Below, in pieces: positions 12,068 through 25,361 of a stretch of 64,000 bases of DNA (positions are counted from its first letter, which is position 1; every line of letters starts with the position of its first letter). The notes below the pieces were generated by a model. That model was not told where the DNA came from and did not search any database. It worked only from the letters and a program-made list of their open reading frames with translations. Both the position numbers and the translations under genes were made by a program. Origin of the DNA: Chrysaora quinquecirrha (lineage: Eukaryota > Cnidaria > Scyphozoa > Semaeostomeae > Pelagiidae); the NCBI GenBank assembly GCA_014526335.1, contig JACTAT010000137.1, forward strand, positions 658,352-722,351. The letters run 5' to 3'.

Positions 12068-14490
12068 TTTTCCTTCGTTTTATGTCCTTTGATGTGTATT
12101 TATATTGGTTTACGGCGTTATAATTGCAGCTGCAGCTGTTAACTGACCTGAACCTAAATTCTTAATTTCACAAGGAATGGGCCGGAAATTGCTTCATGCC
12201 GCTGTGATACCACTTCGTAAACTTTTCGTGTTCGTCCAACTACATATAATTTTTCCACTAGAATGATATACAGGAACAACTATCATATCTTGAGAGACAA
12301 GAGTATCTTTAGTGACATGGAAAGACATTCCCCTAAGCAAATATGGAGCGGCATAAATTGAATTACAAAGCGATTAGCACCCTTCCAGGAACGATTTTTG
12401 GAGAACTTATAATAATGTATGAACACATCTATAGACGTAGAGATCAAAAGCCCAGAGACATTAAAAGCATATGACATCATACTGTGGGCTACTGTATTTG
12501 GCGGCCTGTCCAAAGCTTTTCCATGAATCCAAAACCACTTTGCAGATTGCATACAGTGATCAAAGAAGTAGACAATAGAATAAGCAACTTGCTATTGCTA
12601 CCCACTGCTATTGCTCACGAAACATTAGCACGCAACAAACTGGGCAAACAAATCATATTTTAGAATTGCAGGTATTGACCATATTTGGTAAAATAACTTT
12701 GTTCATTAAGATTAACCACCGAAGAGCGTCTCTTGTCTGGCTTAGGCCATTGAAGAAATTTCTTAGGTAGAATAATGACCTTATATGGTAAAATATTGTT
12801 TCCTTAATTTGTTTTCCCGAAAGATAGAAAGCAGGTATTTAGTGATGAATAGTGTGATTCATTGTTGTAATTCATGTTATAGAGTGTTCCATATTCTTGT
12901 TCTTTTCACAGAGTGACTCATACAAAGAATTCAAAAAGACACGAAAAGATACTGAAAAATCGCTTGTTAACCCTTTATTACCCAAATGAAATTCAATGAC
13001 AGCTTGCCACATGTTGGACCCAGGCTAAGATCTAAATCCCAGGAATATGTATGAATTATGATTCTCTCTGAATCAAAATATTTTAAAACGATCATCAATA
13101 TTCGAAGTTTCTACTTCGTATTCGGGATTTAATTGGATTTTATCAGCAGAAATCTACTAACTTCTCCACTTTCTCTAGGAAAGTGAATTGCTTCCCTGCA
13201 GGAAAACGAGAAATCTTTTGCAAGAAAAGATAATCAGTTTAGTATTAACTGTGCTCATTCTGTGAGTCAACGAGTTAATTGCATTTTAATCATTTACCTA
13301 TTACATTGTAACTGTGAGATTATCTATCGAAACAGCATTTTTTTATCTGAATTTGCAAACGGAAAAGTGAATCTTGATGTGCTTAACTGTTGCGTGCTGT
13401 TGGGACTGACTCTTTCTCCATACGAGTGACTCTAAAAGCCTCGGTCAAACGATGCAACACTTTGATGCAGCATTTGTAACGGACCCGGTGTTGCGTCGTT
13501 TTGCTACCCATCTTGCCGAGGTGTGCGGGATTCACTCTTCAAAAAGATGTGCGGGATTTTTATGAAAACAAAAGGATTTCCTAGGGATTTCTGTGAAAAC
13601 AATGGGCTTTCCAGCAAAGGTGTATGAGATTTCAAGGAATGAATTGCCCCTTGTAGCTTGCAACTGTTGCATGGCACGCTGTTGCGTTTAAGCTTAGATA
13701 GCGGTAAAAATTGTTGCTCCGCGCAACAATGCTTTGGTGGGTCTTGTAACTTTCTTACACGCGTGCATGAGAATATAGGAAGTTAAATTTCGTACCAAAG
13801 CAGCAAGAAACACAGCACAACAGAACAATTGGGACTCTTATCCAAATGCTTATCCTTATTCTTGTCCAGATTCTGTTGAAGACAAAGCAAAATAAATTAT
13901 TCCTGTAGTATAGAAGAGTCCTGCGGATCAGAAGAAAACAATAACGAATTTATGTTGCAGATAAGTTGCAGATGTTGTTGCACATTGTGTTTGATTGGTA
14001 CTAGGGGGGAGGGGGCGTTCTGTTTGGGCCTTTTTCTATCCCTTCTTTTTTTCTGGAGGCTTCCGAGAGATCGCAAGCCCGTTCTTTCGGGAAAATCTGG
14101 AAAATCGAAGACTTCAGGAGGCTTTAAATTCTCCTGACATCGAGAGCTGGAGGATTTCGCAGGCATCGCTTTGAAATTGTTTCCAAATCAACTTCAAAAT
14201 AGTCCTCCGTTTTCAAGAAATTGCGTTTTATGCGCCTGGGAATGGAAGCCTCAGAAGTTTTTGTTACAGGATTAAGAAGGCATAAAAATGGCGAAAGAAA
14301 GCATCCCCTAAATATCAAAATAGAAGGTTTGGCAGGCTTGGCAGCTCTTCTTAATCATGATGAAATGTGAAAGCAACAATAAAAATAAGAATATGTTCTG
14401 CGGGGTCTACGAAATCTTTAACCTCTTGGATTAGAAAGTGTAGAAGGCCTTAAAAACCTGTTGAATCTTAAGGTTTCAGAATTCTAGCTG
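12068..14490. other. Intergenic, scattered repeat fragments
   Basis: No gene recognised. Between 13440 and 13760 the words GATGCAACA, TTGCAACTG and GCGCAACAATGC recur in both orientations, suggesting a decayed inverted-repeat element. I cannot set its limits. Confidence 0.35.
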
Positions 14491-14500
14491 AAAAAAATAC

Positions 14501-14868
14501 CAGTGGCGGCGCCAGCTACAAAAAAGTGGGGGGATATTTTTCATAGGGGTACATTGCGTGCCGAAGGCATGCACGCAATGGCTGCAGGCCGTTGCCAAAA
14601 ACAGCTGGGGGTCTGGGGGGCGCTGGAAGCCCCCCAGCAGGTTTCTCTTTCTGCATACATTTTTGGAACAACACAAAAATCCTCAGTGCACGAGAGTCAA
14701 TCTCAGCGACAATGTTTTGAAACAACACCCGTTGATAGCAGCGTTGAACGTCGGCTGAACGTCGTCGACCCCCCCCCCCCCCGTTTTCTCATCGGATTTG
14801 CATGAATCTCAGAGAACATCTTTCTGAAAAGTGGGGACTAGTCCCCATTCCCCCTGGCGCCGCCACTG
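14501..14868. mobile_element. hAT-type MITE with 8-bp target duplication
   Basis: The left end CAGTGGCGGCGCCAG is mirrored on the right by CTGGCGCCGCCACTG. The flanks are the same 8 bp, AAAAATAC, at 14493-14500 and 14869-14876. An 8-bp target duplication with CAGTGGCG-type ends is typical of hAT-superfamily MITEs. The interior (368 bp in total) has a C/G homopolymer near 14769 and no transposase. The open frames inside are incidental. Confidence 0.85.
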
Positions 14869-14879
14869 AAAAATACGAA

Positions 14880-17120
14880 TCCCAAGTTTGTCTAACCTAT
14901 AATCGGTCTACTTCTACGATAACCTGGGCATGTCACGGGTCTGGCCAGCGAGGCTAGTGCGAACGCGCAAAACTTGGGGGTCGGCTTTTGTTTTCTCAAC
15001 CTAGTTGGAGCCCACCTCTGAATCACCTCAAAGTTGTCTTAGACCGAGCCCGAGTTTTACGCGTACTAGCCCTGGCCAGGCCAAGATTCTCCTTTGCCGT
15101 GCCTGGACTAGTTTTGTTGTGTAAAAAGGGCTTATGAATCGAATCGAAGCTCAGTTTCACTCTTGACTTTTTGCTTGACTTCAATGTTAATTATTGACAG
15201 GGAGTTGCCGTCTCAGCTATGTGTTATAAATTTGATAGCTTTCAAAGTTCAATCTAAACCCAAAGGTTGGTGATGTGGGGAAAAAGAACTTCAAGAATAC
15301 CCAGTGTCATCTGGTGAGGATTAATTTTTCCGAAAAATAGAATCTGGATCTTAAATCATCCAAATTACTTACTGCCCAGCGAAACATAAATGTTCTCAAT
15401 TCCATTCAGAAGTTTATGACCTGAGAATATATTAAAGAGATGGCTACTAACAGAAAAGAAATTGTACATAAAATTTGAATTTTTCTTGCCAGCCTGCTGG
15501 TTTAGTAAATTATTGATTCGTGAAATTGAAAGGAAAAGAGTAGGATGATGGGAGATAGAACAGCCTATTCATGGATAATTAAACGCAACCCCAAGGCTAA
15601 AAGAGCACTCAGCAACAGTTCATGAAGATTTCAGATATCAGTCTCAAGGAAAATCCATAGAAACCTTGCATATGAATGTATAGGATTGCGAAAGATGTTC
15701 TGATCAGTTGTTAACAGCAATGTGTACAGGTGTGTAGCGCAAGTCTTTTGAGTCAATGCTCAGTTCACTCGCAACTGTTTCATATGAAGTTGCAAGCTTC
15801 TTAATCTTAACAACGCTTGAGGTAGCATTCCCTTAATGTTGGGTTTCTCTCAAGTCTGCAAAACCATACATCGAAAGGGCCAATCAATAATATCCGAAAT
15901 GCCCTTCAGAGCCGTTGAGGCTGCTGCCTTGGAAATAATTTTTAAGTTTCATTCATCCAGTCACTGTCTCTTTACTCAACACAGGAGCAGCTTTGACGAT
16001 TGAACACAGGTTCAAATAAGCCGAATATAAAAACCCCATCGTGAATAAAAACTTTATTTTCGCGATTGTCCGACTGTGTACAGTTGCAAGCTGTGCAAGG
16101 CTTCGAAACAAGGACGATTAGGTATCTAACAAGTAATCGGGTAAAAAAGCATAAGATGATAAGCTGAAGATATACCGCTAACATGAATAAGGAAATCATG
16201 AAAATTTCTAGCCTTCTTAAGCCACATCAGAATAAGATTACCTTGGCTCAAACCAAAGAGACCCCAAACCTGGAAAACTTGAATTTTGGTGACCAAAATG
16301 CTGATTCCCCTTTTATTGACCTACGTTAAAGGTTCGAACTCGTTTGCGCTACCGTTTGCCTTTCCCTAGAACAAATATTAATCCACATTCAATATTCAAT
16401 CATTAGGGACATACTTTTGAATACAAAACTAACAATTATCCCCAGATGTAGATAAAGGCGAAAACGTGCATTTGTTACGATGCACATAATGCAAAAAAGT
16501 GTGTCAAGGATATGAAGTTATGGTCATCAAAATACGATAAAGAAAATCTTAAATTGTCACGTTGAGTGTGTTTTAGTTCGGTTTCTATCTCGAGTTTTGC
16601 TTCAAGGTTCCATGTTGTTGAAATGTTCATCATAGTGTGGTACTGGTAGCAATAATCTGCAAAGAGAAGACTTATTCAGTTTTACTGTAGATCATGCTTG
16701 CATAACAGCTTTTATACCAATAAAAACTTGGTATCCTGGTATCGTGTGCTGAACGAGTCAATCTCAGATCATCTCCTTACATAATATTTCCTGGATAAAT
16801 CCAAATTACGCCATACCATCGCAAGTCTGTAACGAAACAAGTATTTCACTTTAAAACCAATGAGAACCAACGTGAATTTTCGTGTTACGGGTTAAGTAAG
16901 GACTGCTGCGCCGAGAGGATGTGGCAACCATGACAACCGAGGGGCTGCCCCGGTGCCGCAGTTGTTGTTGTTGTTGTTGCTGCTGTTGTAGTTACTTTAT
17001 TTTGAGTAGGCTGTTATCTCTAGCTTTTACGGCTAATTTTGGCCTTCTATTTATCGCAAACAGGCATGAGGCCCCAAGTTTTAACGTTCCTTCCGAAGGA
17101 TGGAAAACAGTTAAACATAC
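14880..17120. other. Intergenic, no gene recognised
   Basis: No supported gene. A short (GTT)n run lies at 16962-16990. Confidence 0.4.
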
Positions 17121-17124
17121 TGGA

Positions 17125-17306
17125 TCTTTTTAACTTTTGTTGGAACGTCTTGGAGCAATTTAATTGTACAAACCGTCTTTTTCTTTAAAAACGTGACTCT
17201 TTCATCCGAGCCTCGACAGTCTCTTAAAGTTTCTTAACATTTTGGGCACTTTTAGCCTCGAGTTCTTTATAAAAGTGGTCCTCATACATAAACGTGTAGC
17301 TCAATC
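17125..17306. mobile_element. Decayed copy of transposon family A
   Basis: Contains GTTTCTTAACATTTTGG, GTTCTTTATAAAAGTGGTCC and a terminal AAACGTGTA. These resemble the right end of the element at 9094-9500. The left end is degenerate. Confidence 0.4.
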
Positions 17307-17309
17307 ACT

Positions 17310-19570
17310 GATCTCTAAAAGAGGCTGAGCTCAATTCTATCTTTAAAGTGCGTTCCGACGACAGAAAGGGCCTGGTACCAAACAATTTTCGCCCTAGAAT
17401 CTAGCTTTGCCCCGCGCCCCAGATATCCTCTTAGCGGCCCTGGTTAAGAAGGACAACACTGATGACAAACAAATGAGAAGAAAATAGCGATGTATCAAAA
17501 AATGTTCGTAAACGTATGCATTCGTTCGCAACTGAAGAAGTTTCAACAACATGCTTTAAGAAGCTAATTAAGATGGGAAAATACAGCAGGCAGGTAATTA
17601 ACTACTAAGTAATGGAGGTTAAGATGACCAATGAGGATAGAGGTTCTCACCTAGAACACCAAAGACGAAGACGACGCGTTTAAAAGAAATTTTCAAGGAG
17701 CCAACGATCCGTCCATGCGGTCTATATACTACATAAGTTTCACGCTGTGACCCAACCCCCATATGTCTAGCAAGAACATTGTGTACACCAAGGAAAAGAA
17801 TTGGCAAATAAAATCTGAAAGCAAATTTAGTTTGAGGCAAGAAAGCTATTATTGCAAGCCTTGCTTATAATGAACTTCTGGCGACTACATTCAAGACTGG
17901 CTTTAATTTATAAATCAATCAATCAATAGATTAAAATTTGAAATGCCTGTAAAAATCTATCTGCCTTATTGTAATACCAAACGACAGGTGGTAAATGAAG
18001 GTGATCCATAAGGAGACGGGAATTTGAAGCCAATCTAGAGGGTTTTGATAAGTTTGGAAGGCTAGTTTGGAGGGCTAGTTTTGATGTACTCAATCACCTT
18101 GAGGGAAACTTGCAGGGCTCCTTATAGGGCTGCTTAGCTAAATTTCGCTGCTAAGGCTCTGCACCCCTCCTGGTCCTTAGCGGACATAATCATCTTCTTC
18201 TAAAAAGAAGGTTTCTATACCTGGGCTTTGATCGACATGTTTTGTCGAGTCTTATTACAGCTTTCTTACGATGCGGAACTCAAGTCTCTCAACTCAACTT
18301 TTTTAGACCGTTTCGGCAACTTGCGATAGAAATTCTTTTTGACTTGCATTTTGTAAACTTGTAAATCAATTCAAAACAGCAAAATAATCGCAATATAATC
18401 TCTTTATAACTCACTTGAAGGACAGCAGTATCTGGTACGTTATAAGCGAAGTATGTCATTCACTTTCAGTTTTGAAGTCAAATGCACAGCACAGACCACG
18501 TTCGACAGAATTCCCGCATATTCCCCAATTTTTATCCTTCTCCTTTGTGATTCTCACTGATCCCCACCGTGGGCCCCTTGCCGGTCTAATAACAGTTTCT
18601 TTCTTGCGCTTCCCTAAGTTTCCACTGACCTTGCATCCCCCCATGTACCTTTGATTCCCCATTTCCCTCTCCTCCAATTCCCACATAATTCCACCTAATC
18701 CCTCACTGACTGTTCTCAAGAATCCCCAATTTTACCCCGTTTCCCCCTCTGATTAAATCACCTAACCTTCCTCCCTCTTATGCCCCTGAATTGCACAGAT
18801 CTCCCAAACGTTTCCCTGTCAGCTACTGTACGATCTTTAGTATCATATCATAAAACAACTCTTTCATTTGTCTCTAGCAACTAGAACACACAGCATGTGT
18901 TTGAACTGTAAATCTGTTGCCTTCCAGCCCCTTTTTCTCTTTATATTATACTATATTATTATTATTAACTAGAACATGACATAACGAAATTGTTTGTTTT
19001 CCAGAAAACCTCGTTGTAAACAAGACGAATGATCAACAGATGCCAAAACAATTTAGTTATTGACTATTTAGCAAGAGGTAAACACCCAAAGTCATTTTCT
19101 AATTATAAAAACCAGTCATAAATAAACACTAAGCATGAATCAGTTTATCCTCGTCGAAAGAAGTAATTTCAAATAAAAATATTATTAATAATTAAGTGTT
19201 TATGTAAACTGTAATAATGACCATACAAAATGCCAAACAGACCTCCTGAAGAGCCAGTTTACTATTGCTGATTCAGGTATGGTTTTAACATTAAAACAGG
19301 TGGGGATAGGGTTCGATACAACGGGGGGGGGGGGGCTGTTGTAATTGCCAGTACCACGTTTAAAGAAAGAGAAGCTAAAGGCAAGAGATTTACGTATTTA
19401 TAGATTCTTTTTAAGAAACCTGTTTATAAGAAACCTAAAAAGAAGCCTAACTGGTGCTAGACAAATAAAAAAATTAAAAAACTTCAAAAACTACATGATA
19501 ATAATTACCAACAATTTCTAACTCTGTTTTTAAATGGAGAATAACGATGAAGCAGTTCATTTATCGCTCT
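17310..19570. other. Intergenic, no gene recognised
   Basis: No supported gene. Between 18500 and 18790 the plus strand is a degenerate pyrimidine-rich tract with repeated TTCCCC words, probably an old simple repeat. A G homopolymer of 12 lies near 19323. Confidence 0.4.
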
Positions 19571-19574
19571 TCAC

Positions 19575-19832
19575 CTTTTGCTATTGTTGATTACTGTTGT
19601 TGTTGTTGTTGCTCTTAATGATAATTGTTTGTTATTGTTGTTATTGATTGTTTATTTCTGTTGTTGTTTATATTGCTTTTGATTATGATTGATGATTATT
19701 GTTCATCATTGTTGTTATTGCTGTTGTTAATGTCGCTGTTGTCAAATTATTGATCATTGTTGATTAATCATTGTCTTGATTACTGTTGCTGTTGATTGCT
19801 TTTGATTACTTATGTTGTTGTTGTTGTCCTCC
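19575..19832. repeat. Degenerate (TTG)n / (TTGATTA)n simple repeat
   Basis: About 250 bp of TTGTTGTTG blocks broken by GATTATTGA words. Non-coding. Confidence 0.8.
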
Positions 19833-21137
19833 GATTAGGATTCAGCATCAAACCTATTGTATAGATATAGTATACTGTAGATACACTTTCATACTTAACG
19901 AAAAATCTATTTCATCTAAAATTCCTGTTGGCAACTTTATGAGATTTGGCGGTGAAAATCTTTAAGGGTGAAGTTTTCGACTCTCTGTCATTTTTCAACG
20001 ACACTCAACACAAAAAGGCTTGATTTCAAATAATAACTGCCTAGACTTATGTTTGGATGCTGATTCCGGATCTTAGGTTGGGGATGTTTTAAGGAAGACA
20101 TTTTGGAAATTTACAAAAACGAGGCTGTAGATATAACTCTGTGAGTGTTTGCTGTAAGTAAGGTCAGCGTTATTTTAGTCCCCGTTTTTCCTTCACACAA
20201 AAAAGTGGCACGTTCCTGCGGTAACGAAGGCAGGTCTGCGTGGAAATCCCAACCAACAAATATTACGGCAGCATATAATCAATGGTGAATAAGAAATAAG
20301 TCTGGGGCGGAGACGGTTTCAAAAACATTCCACCTGCTAAAAGTTGTTTGTAAATAAGCAATTATTGTGATCAAAAAACAAACATAGCGTCATTCCTTGT
20401 ATTAGTCAATCTCTGTTTCCTTCTTGCCAGAGAATGGTATGACTCACGGTTTTTGGGGCTCCAGGAAAAGACGGTGAAGAAAGTCTTCATCGCATGTTGT
20501 TTTTACCTTTTTTGAGATACTACCTTCAAATCGAATTTTCCTTCCAGCAACTGTTGCAAAAATAAATATTCTAATAGAAATGGATGCATTGGTGCTGGAC
20601 ATTTAAAACTGAAAAGGCCAAGCCCTTTTGAGCTGTAAAGCTATATAACAAGTTCAAATTCTATCTTAAGTCCCAGATTTTTCGGTTTAAAAAAATTCTT
20701 CGATAGGCAAGCGACAGCTATGTTAAATGGTTATATAGCCAGGTACATTTTTGCTAGCTGCATACCAAGGCATTATTTGGCATTTATTATTTGTTCAAGG
20801 AAAGTGTCACCTACTGCACCTAGCTTTAGTAGGCCGGCGCCTTAGGTAGGAGACACAATGACACGAGAAGAACTCGCTTTTCATGCCGATTATATCCAAA
20901 TTAAATCACATAGCATCTAAAAATATCAACATGCATAAATTCTCACATCACATCCACTAACACGTCTTTTAAGACATAATAGCTACTTCACGTAACATAT
21001 ACGAGCAAGGCTTCTAGAATTTCTATTAAATTCTGACAAAAGCAAAAGCGGTTAGCAGTTGGCAAGACAAACGAAGGTCCCTCAGCGCAGTTAAGCCACC
21101 AATGGGTGCTGTTATTTACTCATCATCTTGACTTGTT
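19833..21137. other. Intergenic, no gene recognised
   Basis: No supported coding or RNA feature. Confidence 0.4.
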
Positions 21138-21525
21138 CAGTAGTCCTTATCCACCACAGTACGCAATAAACACCACCACACTAAGCATCATAACCCACCA
21201 CAGTAGTGCTTATCTACCAAAGAACGCAATAAACACCACCACAGGAAGGATAATAACCCACCACAGCAAGGATAATAACCCACCACAGTAGTGCTTATCC
21301 ACTACAGTACGCAAAAACACCGCCAGAACAAGCATAACAACCCACCACAACAAGCATAATAACCCACCACAGTAGTGCTTATCCACCACAGTACGCAAAA
21401 AACACCGCCACAACAAGCATAACAACCCACCACAACAAGCATAATAACCCACCACAAAAAGCATAATAACCCACTACAATAGTGCTTATCCACCACAGTA
21501 CGCAAAAAACACCGCCAGAACAAGT
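21138..21525. repeat. Minisatellite block 1 (ACCCACCACAACAAGCATAAT)
   Basis: Two alternating unit types are seen: ACCCACCACAACAAGCATAA (about 22 bp) and AGTAGTGCTTATCCACCACA followed by GTACGCAAAAAACACCGCC. The block is repeated in the same orientation at 22284-22549 across 0.76 kb of unrelated sequence. Cys/Trp-rich open frames on the minus strand are by-products of the repeat, not genes. Confidence 0.9.
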
Positions 21526-22283
21526 GTAAAAAGGTTTTATTTTGCAGCGCCGAGCGGTCCGTCGAAAGCCATTCATGTCCACATCACATAGACGAGCACA
21601 GAGAGAGGATCACCAGACAAATATGACAACTCGAATACATTCACGTACATATCGATATAGTACATGTGGTTCGGCGAGGTGACTTAACCAGTCCCTGCCA
21701 TTGAACCGTAACTCCCTCTCTCTAATCTAAAGCATCTTGCTTATAAATACAATGAACAATAGGGTCTTAATCATACTTTACATCTGAACATGATTGGTCA
21801 GTTTACAATAATTATTATTCAATACAAAGATTCTTCCCCTCTAATTACTCCTGGCAACATTTTGGTCTTAATCCAAAAGCTAATGGACATGAATACAATC
21901 AACGTCCTTAATCACCATGGCTTAATTAAACTTGGCAACCTTAACTCGAAACAACGTGTTTATTCCAAAACTTGATTAGTTAATGAGCATACATCGCTTC
22001 ATCTAATGCACAATAATGATTTCTAAGGCTAAATTGATACTGTCGGCTCAACTATAAGAAACAACAAACAAACAGGCACTACTCAGCCTTTCACAAGCAC
22101 TGATAGTCCTTATTACCGCAGACACTACTGCCGTTCCACACTTGAACTCAAAATACAACTAGGATGCAAATGCTTTCACAAGACACTTGCTCCAAACAGC
22201 AATTAAACCAAACAGTAACCCAACTTGTCTAATTCTAGTTAGAATTGCGAACGAAATCTTATGCATTTAATTTACCAGTATTA
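21526..22283. other. Spacer between the two minisatellite blocks
   Basis: 758 bp of single-copy-looking AT-rich sequence with no coding signal. Direct repeats at both ends could mean an element with repeated termini or a simple duplication. Confidence 0.5.
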
Positions 22284-22549
22284 CACAAGCATAAGAACCC
22301 ACCACAACAAGCATAATAACCCACCACAGTAGTGCTTATCCACCACAGTACGCAAAAAGCACCGCCACAACAAGCATAATAACCCACCACAACAAGCATA
22401 ATAACCCACCACAACAAGCATAATAACCCACCACAACAAGCATAATAACCCACTACAATAGTGCTTATCCACCACAGTACACAAAAAACACCACCACAGT
22501 ACGCAAAATACACCACCACAGTATTGCGTATTCACCACAGTAGTGCGTA
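22284..22549. repeat. Minisatellite block 2
   Basis: Same units and same orientation as the block at 21138-21525, with four consecutive clean copies of the 22-bp unit and then GTACGCAAAA-type units. Confidence 0.9.
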
Positions 22550-22676
22550 TAGATTCGCTAGCGTGATAATAGAGAGATGAAGAAATGGATGGGATAAAGA
22601 TTTCACTGAGCTGTATGGCTCGGTATAAACTCCTTGGCTCATTGTCATTTGTGTACTCCTAGAATTTATCATTCAA

Positions 22677-23093
22677 ATAGACCATTTCAACTAATGGCCT
22701 CGTTTTCAAAAATATTGAGAATTAGGTCATAGAGAAATTTCGACTCCAGATTCGAATTCAGCACCTTATTTTTAGTGTTGAGGCAAAGTTTTATGCGTCT
22801 TGTCCTTACGATGTTGATTTTATAGGTGTTAAAAGTTTGAAATTCTATAAAGGATTTGACCGTGAAAAATGGCTGGGGTGAAATTTTACACCCTCAGTCA
22901 TTTTACACGGTCAAATCCCTTATAAATTTTCAAACTTATAATCGCTATAGAATCGACATCCTAAGGACTAGAAGCGTAAAAATTTGCCACAACACTAAAA
23001 AGAAGGTGCTGAATTCGAATCTGAAGTCGAAGGTTCTCTGTGACCTAATTTTCAAATTTTTTGAAAACGAGGCCATTAGTTGAAATGGTCTAT
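22677..23093. mobile_element. Near-perfect 417-bp palindrome (foldback element)
   Basis: The left arm begins ATAGACCATTTCAACTAATG and the right arm ends with its reverse complement. The symmetry continues through both arms (AGGATTTGACCGTG against CACGGTCAAATCC) to a centre near 22885. Each arm is about 200 bp with scattered mismatches. No coding capacity. It fits a hairpin-type MITE. Confidence 0.85.
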
Positions 23094-23095
23094 AA

Positions 23096-23330
23096 ATATA
23101 TGTATGGTGCTGAAGATGGCTCAACATAGTCGAAACCCAAAAAGTAAAATAATAGGAGACCCTTGGAATTTAGAGTTAGTCGGCGATTTCGTAGAGCTCT
23201 ATAGCGCAATGGAATTATCGTTAGCTCCATTCTCATGCAGCCCAGGTTCAAATCCTCCTATCCATCATTGTATTGTGCGCAACTTGTTGAGAGGAAGGGA
23301 TAAGGGGTATTCTTGGAAACATTGTTAGGG
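23096..23330 (+). mobile_element. tRNA-derived SINE, copy 1
   Basis: Contains GAGCTCTATAGCGCAATGG (degenerate A box) and AGGTTCAAATCC (B box), preceded by ATGGTGCTGAAGATGGCTCA. The same order of blocks occurs at 39129-39370, so this is a SINE rather than a working tRNA gene. Confidence 0.65.
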
Positions 23331-23439
23331 AAGCTTCACCTTTTGCCGATGGTTTTCAATTAATATTTACTATTCATTTCTACTCTTCTTCTGACACCTT
23401 TATTCCCCTATATTTTCTTGTCCATAGGTTCAATTTACA

Positions 23440-23570
23440 GAAACAAGTATAAAAGTTAAGGAATCGCTAAGGAATTTTGAGTACTCAAATTTGCCTGTCA
23501 GTTGAGGAATTTAAGTACCGAGCCTGAGCCGAACTTCCTTATAAAAAAATGCGTGTAGTCAAAACTTGAT
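23440..23570. mobile_element. Right-end fragment of transposon family A
   Basis: AACTTCCTTATAAAAAAATG followed by CGTGTAG matches the right end of the element at 9094-9500. The left part is lost or unrecognisable. Confidence 0.4.
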
Positions 23571-23579
23571 TCATTTAAT

Positions 23580-25355
23580 GTTAGACCCTCGTAATGTTGA
23601 TTTCCACTCCACTCCCAGATTTATTCCAGAATTAGATCATCATGGGAGAAAAGATAATGAAATCACAAAAGTGAAACTTTAAGTTGAATAAAACTTGGTG
23701 CGAATAGGTACGCAGAATTCTGTAATTTCATTGGTCGAAATGTTCTTTACATTGAAAAAAAAAACATCAACAGTTTTCCCAATATGCCTCGATCTAGATT
23801 GGGCAAATAAAGAGGCCAGGCGGAAGCGAGGCGGCGGAATGACAGACAGACAAACAAAAAAAATCCTAGGCCAAAAAGGAAGAAGAGGAAGTGACTGGAG
23901 ATTCAAATTGGTTCTACTGCAACTTCGCCTAAAATCGGATGAAAATAGGTCAAAAATCAGGCAAAGCTGTCCGCAGTGATTTTTCTAGGAAGAAATATCC
24001 TCAGGCAGAAGGAAAAACCGCCATGTGGTATGTTTCTTGCTCTGGAAAAGATGCAGTGAAGACGATGTCGATGGAAGACAAGGCCAAAGTTTCCACCATC
24101 GCACATGGAAAATGGAAAGGGGAGAGGATTGCTTTCCTTAAAGTCACCGGTTTGTTAGATTCGTTTTATTATTTGCCTTATTCTTCTAACCCGCCTTACG
24201 TTTTGTAGCAGTAGCAATGATTCATTATGAAAACTAAAAAGCCAAACAAAATAAGCCTAAAAAGATTTAGAAGGGTGTGAAATCTTTATTAAACTGCTGT
24301 GTGTGTTGTTTAAATTGTAAAACTAAAAACACATGCTGGGCAAAGGAAACCAAGGGACTTCTAGGATACTTTGAACTGTTCATCTTGTTAATTTTTTTTT
24401 TAGGTAGGCCTTGCCTACTTGCCTTATTTCATGGTGGATTTCATCATTTGATGTAACCTTGCAACATACATAGGTGAAGGTGAAATGGTGTTTTAGTGCC
24501 AGTTGCTAGGATCTCAGTAGTAGGTTAACTAATTGAGACCTTGACCCTGGCTGTGACGCTACTGTGGCTAGGCTTGAACCCTGACCACACTGAGCTTCTG
24601 ACACCACGAGTCAGCTGGAGTACACCATGAGGCCACAGCACAACCAAAATCCATATCACCCACAGGAGATTGTTCACTCTACTTTGCAAAGTTGTTAGTC
24701 TCAAGAACATTCTGAAAATGTCTATCAGTCACATGCAAAGTATGGATTTGGGCAATTGATGTTAAATACCAATTAATGCCTTTCAATGTGGGTGAGGAAA
24801 CAGAAATAAAAACAAAATGTCAATTTAAGCAAAGAGCTAAGGCCGCAATATAATTAAAGACTTGGAAGATATCTTATATGAAACTTTGGTTATCATCTTT
24901 TACGATTTTAAGTTTCCATCAATTTGCTGCTTAATACCATGTCAGCACAGGATACAGAATGGTTTTGTTGATAACTGAAATACTTGCAAGAAACACAGAA
25001 TATTTACTAAAAAAAGTATGAAATAAGTAATTCAGGATAGCGCTATTTATTGAGATCTCGCTGCTGGATATACTCTATTGAAGCTAAGGTGTTGGCAGGA
25101 AAATGCAATTTAATAAAAAACTGGAGAACCAGAATTACGATGATCATCATATTCATATTTCAATTCAAAACAATATTCAGGTTGTCAAGAAAAGAAAGAG
25201 ACAAATTTAAACTGGCGAAATTTCTATAAACATTGTAACATCTATCTAAGTGGCACAAACAACTAGGAAAAGCTGAGGTTGTATCTCATTACATATATTA
25301 CAATAAAATTTTAACCAGCCTACATACAGAGTCCACTATTTCTTTCATATCTGTA
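23580..25355. other. Intergenic, no gene recognised
   Basis: No supported gene. Open frames at 23695-24208 have no recognisable domain and no splice context. Confidence 0.4.
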
Positions 25356-25361
25356 TCAATT

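Noticed and set aside
21210..22538. Several Cys/Trp/Gly-rich open frames on the minus strand (CCGGLLCLLWW repeats)
   Set aside because: They are translations of the 22-bp minisatellite. The same peptide appears in several frames because the unit length and variants keep frames open.
21138..22549. CRISPR-like array (regular repeats with spacers)
   Set aside because: The units are tandem without unique spacers, and the setting is an animal genome with spliced genes.
23695..24208. Overlapping frames (for example with AMWYVSCSGKDAVKTMSMED) as a possible gene
   Set aside because: No recognisable domain, no supporting splice sites and no second exon found. Left unannotated.
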